A stretch of DNA of 64,000 bases from Granulosicoccus sp947495035 (GTDB lineage: Bacteria; Pseudomonadota; Gammaproteobacteria; Granulosicoccales; Granulosicoccaceae): the NCBI RefSeq assembly GCF_050589605.1, contig NZ_JBNGOO010000007.1. One strand, written 5' to 3'. The number at the start of each line of letters is the position of its first letter. Positions within the stretch are counted from its first letter, which is position 1. Made by a program: the position numbers and the translations under genes. The notes under the pieces are model-generated. The model made no database searches, was not told the origin of the DNA, and was given only the letters and a program-made list of their open reading frames with translations. Positions 1 through 7,705 of this stretch are shown here, one piece after another.

Positions 1-2
1 TC

Positions 3-1088
3 ATGAAATTCCAGACACGACCCTTGCGTAACGCCGCCCTGGCATTGGCGGCAACACTGACCCTGGGAACCGCACAGGCTCAGGAGACCTTCCGTATCGG
101 TTATATCTACCCCTCACCGGCTGCCGACGTCGGCTGGGCCCACGAACTCGATGAAGGTCGCCGAGCCGTGGAAGAGCACTTCGGCGACAAGGTGGAGAGC
201 ATCATCGTCGAGAACATTCCGGATGGACCCGATGCCGCACGCATCATGAATCAACTGGCCGCACAAGGTGTGAACATGATGATGCTGGGCTCATTCGGCT
301 ACATGAACGACGGTCTGAAAACGGCGAAACGCTACCCGGACATCGACTTCATCCATGCCAGCGGCTACAAGACTCTCGAGAACATGGGCAACTTCCTGAC
401 GCGCAACCACGAGAGTGCCTATGTGTCAGGGATGGCAGCCGGTTACGTCACACAGTCGGGAGTCATCGGCATGGTCGCCTCTTACGCCATTCCCGAGGTC
501 ATCGGCATCATCAACGCCTTCACACTCGGCGCCCAGGAAGTCAATCCCGATATCAGCGTCAAGATCGTCTGGCTGAACTCCTGGTTCGACCCCAGCAAGG
601 CACAGGAGTCAGCGCGCTCACTGATCGCACAGCAGTCCGATGTGATCTTTTCCATCTATCAGGACACCCCCTCGGTTGTAACCGTAGCCGAGGAAGAAGA
701 GGTGTACGTGGTCAACACCAGCTCCGACATGAAAGCCTACGCACCAAAGTACCTGCTGGCTTCCATGAAGGTCTCCTGGGGCGACTACTTCATCGAACAG
801 GTACAGGCCTCCATGGATGACAGTTTCACCGGCTCCTCGTTCTGGGGTGGCATGGCCGACAATGCCGTCAGCGTCGAATCCATCAGTGACGACCTCAGTG
901 AAGAACAGCGCGCAGCACTGGACGAGAGAATAGCGGCCATCACCGCCGGTGAATTCCAGCCGTTCGCCGGCCCTGTCGTGGGACAGGATGGCAAGGAAAT
1001 CGTGGCCGCAGGCGACACGCTCAGCGATGCGGACTTGCTGGGTATCAGCTGGCTGGTGCAGGGCATCGAAACCAGATTGCCGCAGTAA
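3..1088 (+). CDS. BMP-family ABC transporter substrate-binding protein
   Basis: Periplasmic binding protein of the basic membrane protein (BMP/PnrA/Med) family, which delivers nucleosides or related purines to an ABC importer. A Sec signal peptide is visible: basic start, hydrophobic run, and a cleavage site near TAQA-QE around residue 26. There is no lipobox cysteine, so the mature protein should be soluble. The mature part opens with the family-typical FRIGYIYPSPAADVGWAHELDEG and is about 335 residues, the usual size. Permease and ATPase genes are not in the window and may lie upstream. The next gene, 26 bp downstream on the same strand, is guanine deaminase, so a purine ligand is likely; that is inference. 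The ATG sits at the extreme left edge, so its ribosome binding site cannot be checked. Confidence 0.87.
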   Translation: MKFQTRPLRNAALALAATLTLGTAQAQETFRIGYIYPSPAADVGWAHELDEGRRAVEEHFGDKVESIIVENIPDGPDAARIMNQLAAQGVNMMMLGSFGYMNDGLKTAKRYPDIDFIHASGYKTLENMGNFLTRNHESAYVSGMAAGYVTQSGVIGMVASYAIPEVIGIINAFTLGAQEVNPDISVKIVWLNSWFDPSKAQESARSLIAQQSDVIFSIYQDTPSVVTVAEEEEVYVVNTSSDMKAYAPKYLLASMKVSWGDYFIEQVQASMDDSFTGSSFWGGMADNAVSVESISDDLSEEQRAALDERIAAITAGEFQPFAGPVVGQDGKEIVAAGDTLSDADLLGISWLVQGIETRLPQ

Positions 1089-1114
1089 GGGCATACACCA
1101 CCAGAGACGGTCGA

Positions 1115-2527
1115 ATGAGACATTCCACGACACACTCGGAATCACCGATTGTCAGCTGGTATCGAGGACTGTTCATGCACATGCCGTGCATGGACAGTCT
1201 CGATGTTCTGGAAGAGACTTTGATCGGGGTGGATCAGAACGGTACCATCGCATCGATCCTCTCCCCCACTGCAGACAACTATCAGCAGACACTGCAGATG
1301 GTTCGGCAGAACGGCAGCCTGCAGCAGATGACACCGCGTCAGCTGATGATTCCCGGCCTGACAGATCTGCATGTTCACGCGCCGCAGTGGCCTCAACTGG
1401 GAATGGCACTTCACCTGCCACTACAAGACTGGCTCGAACGCTACACCTTTCCGCTGGAGGCTCGCTACAGTGACCTCGACTTCGCCCGTCAGGTCTATGC
1501 CTCTCTGGTGAGCACCTTGCTGGCCAACGGCACCACCACGGCCATGTACTTTGCCACGCTGCACGAAGAAGCGACCGAACTGCTCGCCTCGACCTGCCTG
1601 GAACTGGGGCAGCGAGCCCATGTGGGCCGTGTGGCCATGGACCACGCCGGCCAATGCCCGGATTATTACCGCGACGCCGATGCACGAGCGGCCATCGCCG
1701 CCAGTGAACGCAGTATCCGTGCGATACGAGGACTCGACAACAATCGGTCTGCACTGGTCAAGCCGGTCATCACACCCCGCTTCATTCCCAGTTGCACCAA
1801 TGAGCTGCTGACAGGGCTTGGTGAACTGGCGTCGGACACTCACTGTCATGTCCAGACACACTGCTCGGAGAGTGACTGGGAACACGATCATGTCCTGCAA
1901 CGACTGGGCAAGAGCGACACACAGGCCCTCGCCGACTTCGGCCTGTTGACTCGGCATACGGTACTGGCACATTCGAATTTCATCAGCGACCACGACATGG
2001 CCCTGATCCATGAGGCTGGCGGTGGCATTGCCCACTGCCCCCTGTCCAACAGCTACTTCGCGAACAGTGTCTTTCCCCTGCGCAGAGCCCTGCAGAAGTC
2101 CCTGCGTGTCGGTCTGGGTACGGACATTGCCGGCGGTCACAGCGCATCCATGTTCGACAGTTGCCAGCATGCGGTAGCGGTCTCGCGTCTGCTGGAAAGC
2201 GGCGTGGATACTCGTCTGCCCACCACTGAGCGCGGAAGCAGCGCAAGCCGTATCGATTTTCTGGAAGCCTTTCATCTGGCAACTGCCGGCGGCGCAGAGG
2301 TGCTGGACAATCCGACAGGCTCTTTCCAGGTTGGCAGGCAGTTCGATGCTCTGCTGCTGGATCTGGACAATCCGGATAACCGACTGGATGAATTCCAGCA
2401 TGCTGCCAGTTGGGAGGATCTACTCGGCTGTATCATCCACAATGCACAGCCTTGCAATATGCAACAGGTATGGGTGGCAGGTCATTGCGTAGCCGCCGGT
2501 TCCGGCGACGGCTTCGCCAGATCCTGA
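1115..2527 (+). CDS. guaD: Guanine deaminase (amidohydrolase family)
   Basis: Converts guanine to xanthine and ammonia, feeding purine salvage or catabolism through xanthine. The 470-residue protein has the metal-dependent amidohydrolase layout. The first zinc motif is in IPGLTDLHVHAPQ near residue 90, and HVHAPQ is typical of guanine deaminases as opposed to other amidohydrolases. Metal and substrate histidines follow in VQTHCSES and VLAHSNF, and the catalytic aspartate is in GLGTDIAGGHS. It follows the BMP-family binding protein by 26 bp and is probably co-transcribed, suggesting import followed by deamination. The start gives about 20 residues before the first recognisable strand; an ATG about 20 codons further in (MHMPCMD) is a less likely alternative. 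Confidence 0.88.
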   Translation: MRHSTTHSESPIVSWYRGLFMHMPCMDSLDVLEETLIGVDQNGTIASILSPTADNYQQTLQMVRQNGSLQQMTPRQLMIPGLTDLHVHAPQWPQLGMALHLPLQDWLERYTFPLEARYSDLDFARQVYASLVSTLLANGTTTAMYFATLHEEATELLASTCLELGQRAHVGRVAMDHAGQCPDYYRDADARAAIAASERSIRAIRGLDNNRSALVKPVITPRFIPSCTNELLTGLGELASDTHCHVQTHCSESDWEHDHVLQRLGKSDTQALADFGLLTRHTVLAHSNFISDHDMALIHEAGGGIAHCPLSNSYFANSVFPLRRALQKSLRVGLGTDIAGGHSASMFDSCQHAVAVSRLLESGVDTRLPTTERGSSASRIDFLEAFHLATAGGAEVLDNPTGSFQVGRQFDALLLDLDNPDNRLDEFQHAASWEDLLGCIIHNAQPCNMQQVWVAGHCVAAGSGDGFARS

Positions 2528-2848
2528 TTGATGCATCGGCGGCATGACGCATTGGTGTTCGATCATACGGCCAGGATCTGACGAATACATGCAAGGTGTG
2601 CCTTGTCGACAGCGCCTGATCAGCGAAATTGTGTCACAAATGTTTACCGCTACTTCGAGCAAAGCGCTGAGCCTGAACTGGTCAGACCGGTTGTACGTGC
2701 ACGACAGACTCCGAAGGGGCAGGAGAAAAAATGTAAGGATTACCGGCAACAGACGCGATCACTAGCCTTCAGTCGGGGGTACGATGCACTGTCTCTGATG
2801 GCCTGACTGTGGTTATATGAGTGTCATTGATGTCAAGGGAGCCAGTTC
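2528..2848. other. Intergenic region between guaD and the T6SS accessory cluster
   Basis: No supportable gene is seen; the short open frames here have no recognisable protein features. A short inverted repeat, TTGTG-T-CACAA, lies at 2629-2639. An AAGGGA-like ribosome binding site precedes the ATG at 2849. The promoter of the following cluster should lie here, but no convincing -35/-10 pair was identified. Confidence 0.5.
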
Positions 2849-3442
2849 ATGACAAATGCTGAGGACAAGGATAAGCGCGACTCGGCCAGTTCAGGCGATA
2901 AGCGCAGTGACAGCGCCGAGTCGGGAATGGCTGTTCCCCGGCAATCGATTCATGGCCTGCTCGTCGGAAAACTGTTGAAGTTGAACAACGAGGGTCTGCC
3001 ACAAGTCAGTTACCCCGGGAGTCTTTCCCCACCTGTGGCAGCTCGATCGATCATTCAGCTCTCAACCAGTATCGTCGGAAAAGAAGTCGCCCTGCAATTC
3101 GAGAATGGGGATATCGATCGTCCCATCGTCATGGGTGTTTTGCAACATTCTGCATCTGCAGACGCCCTCGAGGAGCCAGACACTCGCTCCTCGGAAGACG
3201 CTGTCGAGGAATCCGGTGATTCATCCATTGTTCTGCAGGACACGATTTCATCGCCAGACAGTGAGCTGATCATCGATGGCCGCAAGATCGAATTGCAAGC
3301 CCGCGAACAGATTGTGCTGCGATGTGGAAAATCCAGCATTACTCTGACCCGCGCCGGCAAGGTGATCATTCGCGGTGCCTATATCAGCAGCAAGTCGTCG
3401 GGGGCCAACCGGATCAAGGGCGGCTCGGTGCAGATCAACTGA
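2849..3442 (+). CDS. DUF6484-type protein, type VI secretion accessory
   Basis: A 197-residue protein that I assign to the DUF6484 family, known from type VI secretion neighbourhoods and resembling part of a VgrG spike. After a charged, disordered N-terminus (about 30 residues rich in Asp, Lys and Ser) comes an OB-like segment (HGLLVGKLLKLNNEGLPQVSYPG, then VGKEVALQFENGDIDRPIVMGVL). An acidic linker leads to a beta-rich C-terminus (IIDGRKIELQAREQIVLRCGKSSITL, then VIIRGAYISSKSSG), which resembles the gp5-like needle of VgrG proteins. It is the first gene of a same-strand run with the TIGR02270-like, DUF2169 and ketosynthase-like genes. The family call is from memory of motifs; its molecular role, possibly adaptor or spike modifier, is inference. 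Confidence 0.7.
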   Translation: MTNAEDKDKRDSASSGDKRSDSAESGMAVPRQSIHGLLVGKLLKLNNEGLPQVSYPGSLSPPVAARSIIQLSTSIVGKEVALQFENGDIDRPIVMGVLQHSASADALEEPDTRSSEDAVEESGDSSIVLQDTISSPDSELIIDGRKIELQAREQIVLRCGKSSITLTRAGKVIIRGAYISSKSSGANRIKGGSVQIN

Positions 3443-3458
3443 TCACCCATTGCGAATC

Positions 3459-4718
3459 ATGACCCGCATCATCGACAATATCGTTTACCAGCATGCCGAG
3501 AATGCCTGCGCTCTGCTGTGGCAATGGCAACGAGCCCTGAGCGAGCCACATTACGACTTCAATGACCTGTGCTTGCTGGAAAACAGCATTGATGCAAACC
3601 TCGATGGTCTGACACTTGCCGGCGATGCGGCTACGCCGTTCATTCGGGAAATGCATGATGCCGGTGACGAAGGCGCCGTATTCGTCTCAGCCATGCAAGC
3701 CCTGTGTACGGACAAACCCTGCGCCTTCATGGACCAGGTAGCTGCCTGTCAGGAATCGGAACAGACAAGGTATGAATTGAGCCTGGCGCTGACCTGGATG
3801 GCTGACCAGGCGACAAAACCCATCCTCGACAATCTGGCGGAGCAGCCCGGGCCGACAAGTCTGTTATTGCGCCTGTCCGTCGGCCTGGCTCATCGGCAAG
3901 TCCCCGACCACCTTGTCCGCTCAGGGCTGTCGCACGAGGATACGCGGGTCAGAACCGCTGCACTGCGCGCCGTGGCCGACCTGCCCGACCAGCGTCTACG
4001 GAACGATCTGCCCGCGCAGGCAAGTCACGAACCGCGAGAATGTCTGCAGCTGGCCCGCGCCCTTGTGTCTCAGGGGGAGCACGGCAGGGGATATGATCTT
4101 CTCGAGTCACTGGCCCTGAGTGAGACAGAACAGGCGTCGGATGCCGTGCGATTGGTCATGCTGGGAGCCGAGCCCGAGCGATCGCGCAAGCTGCTACAGC
4201 AGCTCGACACCCTGGGTGATCGTCAACGTGATGTCATCCGGGGACTCGGACTGTTGGGCGATCCCGGCAACCTGGACCGACTACTGCAAGCGTGCATCAA
4301 TCCCCAGCTGGCACGTCTCGCCGGTGAATCCATCAGCATGATCACCGGTGCCAGACTGTCAGAACATGATCTCGATCGTGACGACGAAGTGGGCATGGCG
4401 ACATCGTTACTCAACGACGATCCGACAGATGACAACGTGCGTCTGGATGAAGATGAAAATCTTCCCTGGCCGGATTCGGATCGTCTCGCTGACTGGTGTC
4501 TGTCCGCCGTTCGTGACACAAGCGCAGACATGCCCCTGCTATGCGGCTATCAGCGCACAGCTGAATTACTGCAACACGTGTTGCAGCAGGGACTGCAAAG
4601 GCAGCGCAGCGTTGCTGCCGATCTGATGAAGAGCCGGCAACCCGGTAAGCCCTATTGCAATACCTGCCTACCGACCAGCAGGCAGAGACATTTCATGACA
4701 GCCATGGACTATTGCTGA
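3459..4718 (+). CDS. TIGR02270-family HEAT-like protein, T6SS-associated
   Basis: A 419-residue protein beginning MTRIIDNIVYQHAENACALLWQWQ, matching the TIGR02270 group, which has short HEAT-like helical repeats and is often found beside DUF2169 and PAAR genes. The reading frame is open upstream to 3375, but the ATG at 3459 is 17 bp past the DUF6484 stop and gives the expected start. The middle is a series of leucine-rich helical pairs (for example EDTRVRTAALRAVADLPDQRLRNDLP), consistent with an alpha-solenoid scaffold. No signal peptide or catalytic motif is seen. The gene ends one base before the DUF2169 start, so translation is tightly coupled. A protein-protein docking role in effector loading is inference. 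Confidence 0.68.
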   Translation: MTRIIDNIVYQHAENACALLWQWQRALSEPHYDFNDLCLLENSIDANLDGLTLAGDAATPFIREMHDAGDEGAVFVSAMQALCTDKPCAFMDQVAACQESEQTRYELSLALTWMADQATKPILDNLAEQPGPTSLLLRLSVGLAHRQVPDHLVRSGLSHEDTRVRTAALRAVADLPDQRLRNDLPAQASHEPRECLQLARALVSQGEHGRGYDLLESLALSETEQASDAVRLVMLGAEPERSRKLLQQLDTLGDRQRDVIRGLGLLGDPGNLDRLLQACINPQLARLAGESISMITGARLSEHDLDRDDEVGMATSLLNDDPTDDNVRLDEDENLPWPDSDRLADWCLSAVRDTSADMPLLCGYQRTAELLQHVLQQGLQRQRSVAADLMKSRQPGKPYCNTCLPTSRQRHFMTAMDYC

Positions 4719-4719
4719 C

Positions 4720-5832
4720 ATGCAGCTCATCAATCACACACCACTGCTTGCCGGTTGTACCCAGAGCATGGCACCCAACGGACAGGAATCCCTGGTCGTG
4801 GCCATCAAGGGCAGCTTTTCCATTCCCGCCACGATGGGCAAGGCGGCCACGTTGCTGGAGCAGCAGTTGCCACTGCTGGAATCCGACCGGTTTCTCGAAC
4901 AACCCGGATTCTCCTCACCTCTTTATGAAGCCGACTACGCCCCATTCAAATCCCGATGTGATGTGACCGTCGTCGGTTCCGCCTACGCGCCTGCAGGCAA
5001 GGCCAGCGAATGCGTGGCTGCCCGACTCGAGCTCGGCCAGATCAGCAAACGCTTGCATGTTCTCGGAGATCGCCACTGGGTCGCGAATGCCAGCGGCTTC
5101 AGCATCAGTCAGCCAGAAACCTTCGAAGTACGGGCAATTACCTATGACATCGCCTTTGGTGGTACTGACAGCGCCCATGAGGATGTCCGAATGCACGGTA
5201 GCTATCTTGCCAACCCAATCGGCATCGGTTTTCACAAGAGCATCGATGCAACTCTTGTGGATGGTAGTCCGGCTCCCTCGACTGAGGAACCCGGCATACC
5301 GGTCCTGCATCCCAACGGCGTCTACCGCCCCATGTCCCTGGGTCCCATTGCTCGTGGCTGGAGCCCCAGAATCGACTACGCCGGTACCTACGACGATGAC
5401 TGGATGGATGAACGATTTCCGTTCCTGCCACAGGACTTCGATACCCGCTTCTACCAGAGCACTCTGGAGGACCAGCAATGCGATTACCTGGTCGGCGGCG
5501 AAATTGTCAGGCTGACGAACCTGACGCCTCAGGGGCACTGCGAGTTCACTGTGCCAGTGCTGGAAGTCCCGGTCTGCTTTTTCCGGAGAAAATCGCAGCG
5601 CTTGCTGGTCAAGGCGGTCATCGACACCCTGGTCATCGAGCCGGATGAACAGCGTTTTTCACTGGTCTGGCGCACACGGCTGCCGCTGCGGAGAAATCTG
5701 TTCGAAGTGCCCGAGGTGAGGATAGGTACTGCCAGTGCAGGCCGAAACCCCTGCCGGGTAACACCGATGTTCGAGAAGTCGCATCCATCAGATCAGACGG
5801 TCGCCGGGAAACCGTTGAGCGACAAGCCATGA
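4720..5832 (+). CDS. DUF2169 family protein, T6SS effector-delivery accessory
   Basis: A 370-residue cytoplasmic protein of the DUF2169 family, typical of T6SS PAAR/effector modules, where it is thought to act as chaperone or adaptor. Diagnostic stretches are the N-terminal NHTPLLAGCTQSMAPNGQESLVVAIKGSF and the central DIAFGG and HPNGVYRPMSLGPIARGWSPR. The C-terminus has the usual beta-strand run ending in the FSLVWRTRLPLRR segment. The ATG starts one base after the upstream stop, and its own stop overlaps the next start by four bases (ATGA), so all four cluster members look like one transcription and translation unit. Confidence 0.82.
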   Translation: MQLINHTPLLAGCTQSMAPNGQESLVVAIKGSFSIPATMGKAATLLEQQLPLLESDRFLEQPGFSSPLYEADYAPFKSRCDVTVVGSAYAPAGKASECVAARLELGQISKRLHVLGDRHWVANASGFSISQPETFEVRAITYDIAFGGTDSAHEDVRMHGSYLANPIGIGFHKSIDATLVDGSPAPSTEEPGIPVLHPNGVYRPMSLGPIARGWSPRIDYAGTYDDDWMDERFPFLPQDFDTRFYQSTLEDQQCDYLVGGEIVRLTNLTPQGHCEFTVPVLEVPVCFFRRKSQRLLVKAVIDTLVIEPDEQRFSLVWRTRLPLRRNLFEVPEVRIGTASAGRNPCRVTPMFEKSHPSDQTVAGKPLSDKP

Positions 5833-6851
5833 GTGCCTACGTCGCGATCACAGGATCCGGTCTGGTCACCTCACTGGGCAACGATAGTCCATCAACCTGT
5901 GCGGCTATCCGCTGTCATCTGGACAACATACAGGAGACACCGTATACCGACTCCTCCGGCCAGGCCATCAGAGCCAGTCTGGCCACGCTTGTTGGTGATA
6001 TCCAGGGAGAGCAGCGCCTGATCTGGCTTGCGGCGGCGGCATTGCAGGAGTGTCTGGACACGGATACCACCATCCACGTCCAGTCGACCCCGCTGATTCT
6101 CTGCCTGCCCCAGCGGGAGAGACCCGGTCGCCCGATCGAGAACGATGACGATTTCCTGGTCAGCATTCAAGACCGGCTGGGCAGGCAATTTTCACCACAC
6201 TCGCGAATACTCGATCAGGGACATGTCGCGGTGGCAATGGCTCTGCGAAACGCCCGCCAGTTACTCGACAATGATGCGTCAATCCAGCATGTGCTGATTG
6301 CCTCTGCCGACACCTTGTGTAATTCGGAGAGTCTTTCCCATCTGGAGGAGCACGACCGACTGCTGACCCACAAAAATTCGGACGGTCTGATTCCCGGCGA
6401 AGCGGGTGCAGCACTCATCGTGAAGCGTACCTCTGCAACAACAACATCCATGCATTGTCTCGGCCTGGGCTTCTCCATGGAACCTGCACCCATTCTCTCG
6501 GACAAGCCCTGTCGCGCTGATGGTCTGGCCACGGCAATACGCGGCGCTCTACAAGAGGCGCAGATACCCATGCAGGATCTGGCCTATCGCATCACCGATC
6601 TGTCTGGGGAGCATTACTACTTTCGTGAAGCCTCGCTGGCCCTGTCCAGAACACTACGAGTAGTTCGCGATGACTTCGATCTGCTTCACCCTGCGGAATA
6701 CACCGGTGATACCGGCGCTGCACTGGGGCTCATCATCCTGGCCTACCAGCAATACATCTTTCTAATACAGCCACCCAGACTCCCGCAGGTACTCGTGCAC
6801 CTGGCGAACGATGACGGCAGGAGAGCTGCCATTATACTCGGCAGTGAGTAA
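5829..6851 (+). CDS. Ketosynthase-fold protein lacking catalytic residues, T6SS-associated
   Basis: A 340-residue protein with the outline of a beta-ketoacyl synthase or thiolase fold: the N-terminal VAITGSGLVTSLGN resembles the first strand of KAS enzymes, and LIPGEAGAALIV near residue 188 matches their GEGAG-like loop. The nucleophilic cysteine loop that should lie near residues 126-133 reads RILDQGHV and has no cysteine, and the HGT-type histidine motif is replaced by DLSGEHYY. It is therefore probably not a condensing enzyme. Ketosynthase-like proteins are known beside DUF2169 genes in T6SS clusters, so a structural or adaptor role is more likely. It overlaps the upstream gene by four bases and is the last cluster member. 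Confidence 0.7.
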   Translation: MSAYVAITGSGLVTSLGNDSPSTCAAIRCHLDNIQETPYTDSSGQAIRASLATLVGDIQGEQRLIWLAAAALQECLDTDTTIHVQSTPLILCLPQRERPGRPIENDDDFLVSIQDRLGRQFSPHSRILDQGHVAVAMALRNARQLLDNDASIQHVLIASADTLCNSESLSHLEEHDRLLTHKNSDGLIPGEAGAALIVKRTSATTTSMHCLGLGFSMEPAPILSDKPCRADGLATAIRGALQEAQIPMQDLAYRITDLSGEHYYFREASLALSRTLRVVRDDFDLLHPAEYTGDTGAALGLIILAYQQYIFLIQPPRLPQVLVHLANDDGRRAAIILGSE

Positions 6852-6868
6852 GCTCGATCACGGTTGTG

Positions 6869-6899
6869 AACGGCAGTGCCGACTATCAGCACTGCCGTT
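6869..6899. terminator. Hairpin between converging genes
   Basis: A perfect 10-bp inverted repeat, AACGGCAGTG and CACTGCCGTT, encloses an 11-base loop. It lies 18 bp after the ketosynthase-like stop and 73 bp before the CsbD stop on the other strand. There is no T-tract on either side, so it may be a bidirectional terminator of modest strength or an RNA 3' stabiliser. Confidence 0.5.
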
Positions 6900-6971
6900 G
6901 GCAACCGACCGGCAGGCCAGTGAGTCGATACTCGACTACAACCGGCATGCCAGTTTCGTACGCAGCCTTGA

Positions 6972-7172
6972 TCAGGCTTCTTCTTTCATCAGGCGGTCCA
7001 CTTCTTCCCTCGCCTCTTCCTTCGATTTACCGTAACGCTCCTGAATCTTACCTTCGAGCACTTCACGGTTACCGTCGATCTGATCAAGATCATCATTGGT
7101 CAACTCACCCCATTGGGCTTGAACGTTGCCTTTGAACTGCTTCCAGTTACCTTTTACTTGGTCCCAATTCAT
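6972..7172 (-). CDS. CsbD-family stress-response protein
   Basis: A 66-residue hydrophilic protein of the CsbD family, small stress-induced proteins of unknown mechanism. It starts MNWDQVKGNWKQFKGNVQAQWGEL and continues with the family-typical NDDLDQIDGNREVLEGKIQERYG, ending in a charged helix (KSKEEAREEVDRLMKEEA). The frame is open upstream to 7295, but the ATG at 7172 has a near-ideal AAGGAGA ribosome binding site (7179-7185), which settles the start. It stands alone, convergent with the T6SS cluster and divergent from the giant TSP3 gene. Stress regulation is expected from the family and is not shown by a promoter I can recognise. Confidence 0.88.
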   Translation of the reverse strand: MNWDQVKGNWKQFKGNVQAQWGELTNDDLDQIDGNREVLEGKIQERYGKSKEEAREEVDRLMKEEA

Positions 7173-7705
7173 ACGAATTCTCCTTACTCTGGTTTCAGTC
7201 CAGTTCGGACAGGGAACATTATTACCGGGTAAAACGGCACCGCATGGCGGCTGAAATTTCTGCCAGTCGGCAGTGTAAATGCTGCAACTCTCCAACTGGC
7301 AATATTGTCAGGACGACTGTTCACAGAACCTCGGCCAGACGATGAACCCGACAACCCTGTGGGCTGTTGCTCATTCGAGGTTATATCTGAAACAGGTTAT
7401 TTCCTAACCTGTTCGGCAAAGGCATACGCATTGCTGAATCACATCGAGACTTCATGCCCAGAGCCGACGATTCGGATCTTCGGGCAGGGAGCTGACGGGA
7501 CGATCCAGGACGGGAGCATCTCGCGCACTGCGTACGTGTGACGAAACCGGTAGCAAGCGAGCTGATCAGCTGGCAGGAGGCAAACGGTTTCCAGTTTGAC
7601 ATGCAAGACAACCTTGGCCCCGACAGGAATATGACGATCTGCTGGCACATGAGAAAGGTGAATCGTCCTGGCAAACCCATGAGCGATTGGCCCGAAATAA
7701 ATCCG
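7173..7705. promoter_or_regulatory. Divergent region between csbD and the giant TSP3 gene
   Basis: This 533-bp stretch must hold the promoters of both flanking genes. It contains a perfect 9-bp inverted repeat, AACAGGTTA and TAACCTGTT, with a five-base loop at 7391-7413, suitable as an operator or an RNA hairpin in the leader of the giant gene. A weaker dyad, TTACC-G-GGTAA, lies at 7222-7232, upstream of csbD. The frame of the giant gene is open back to a GTG at 7538 but reads as non-secretory sequence there. A small frame at 7305-7541 has no recognisable features. Confidence 0.45.

Noticed and set aside
7305..7541. A 78-codon frame upstream of the giant gene.
   Set aside because: No ribosome binding site or recognisable motif, and it spans the probable regulatory region.
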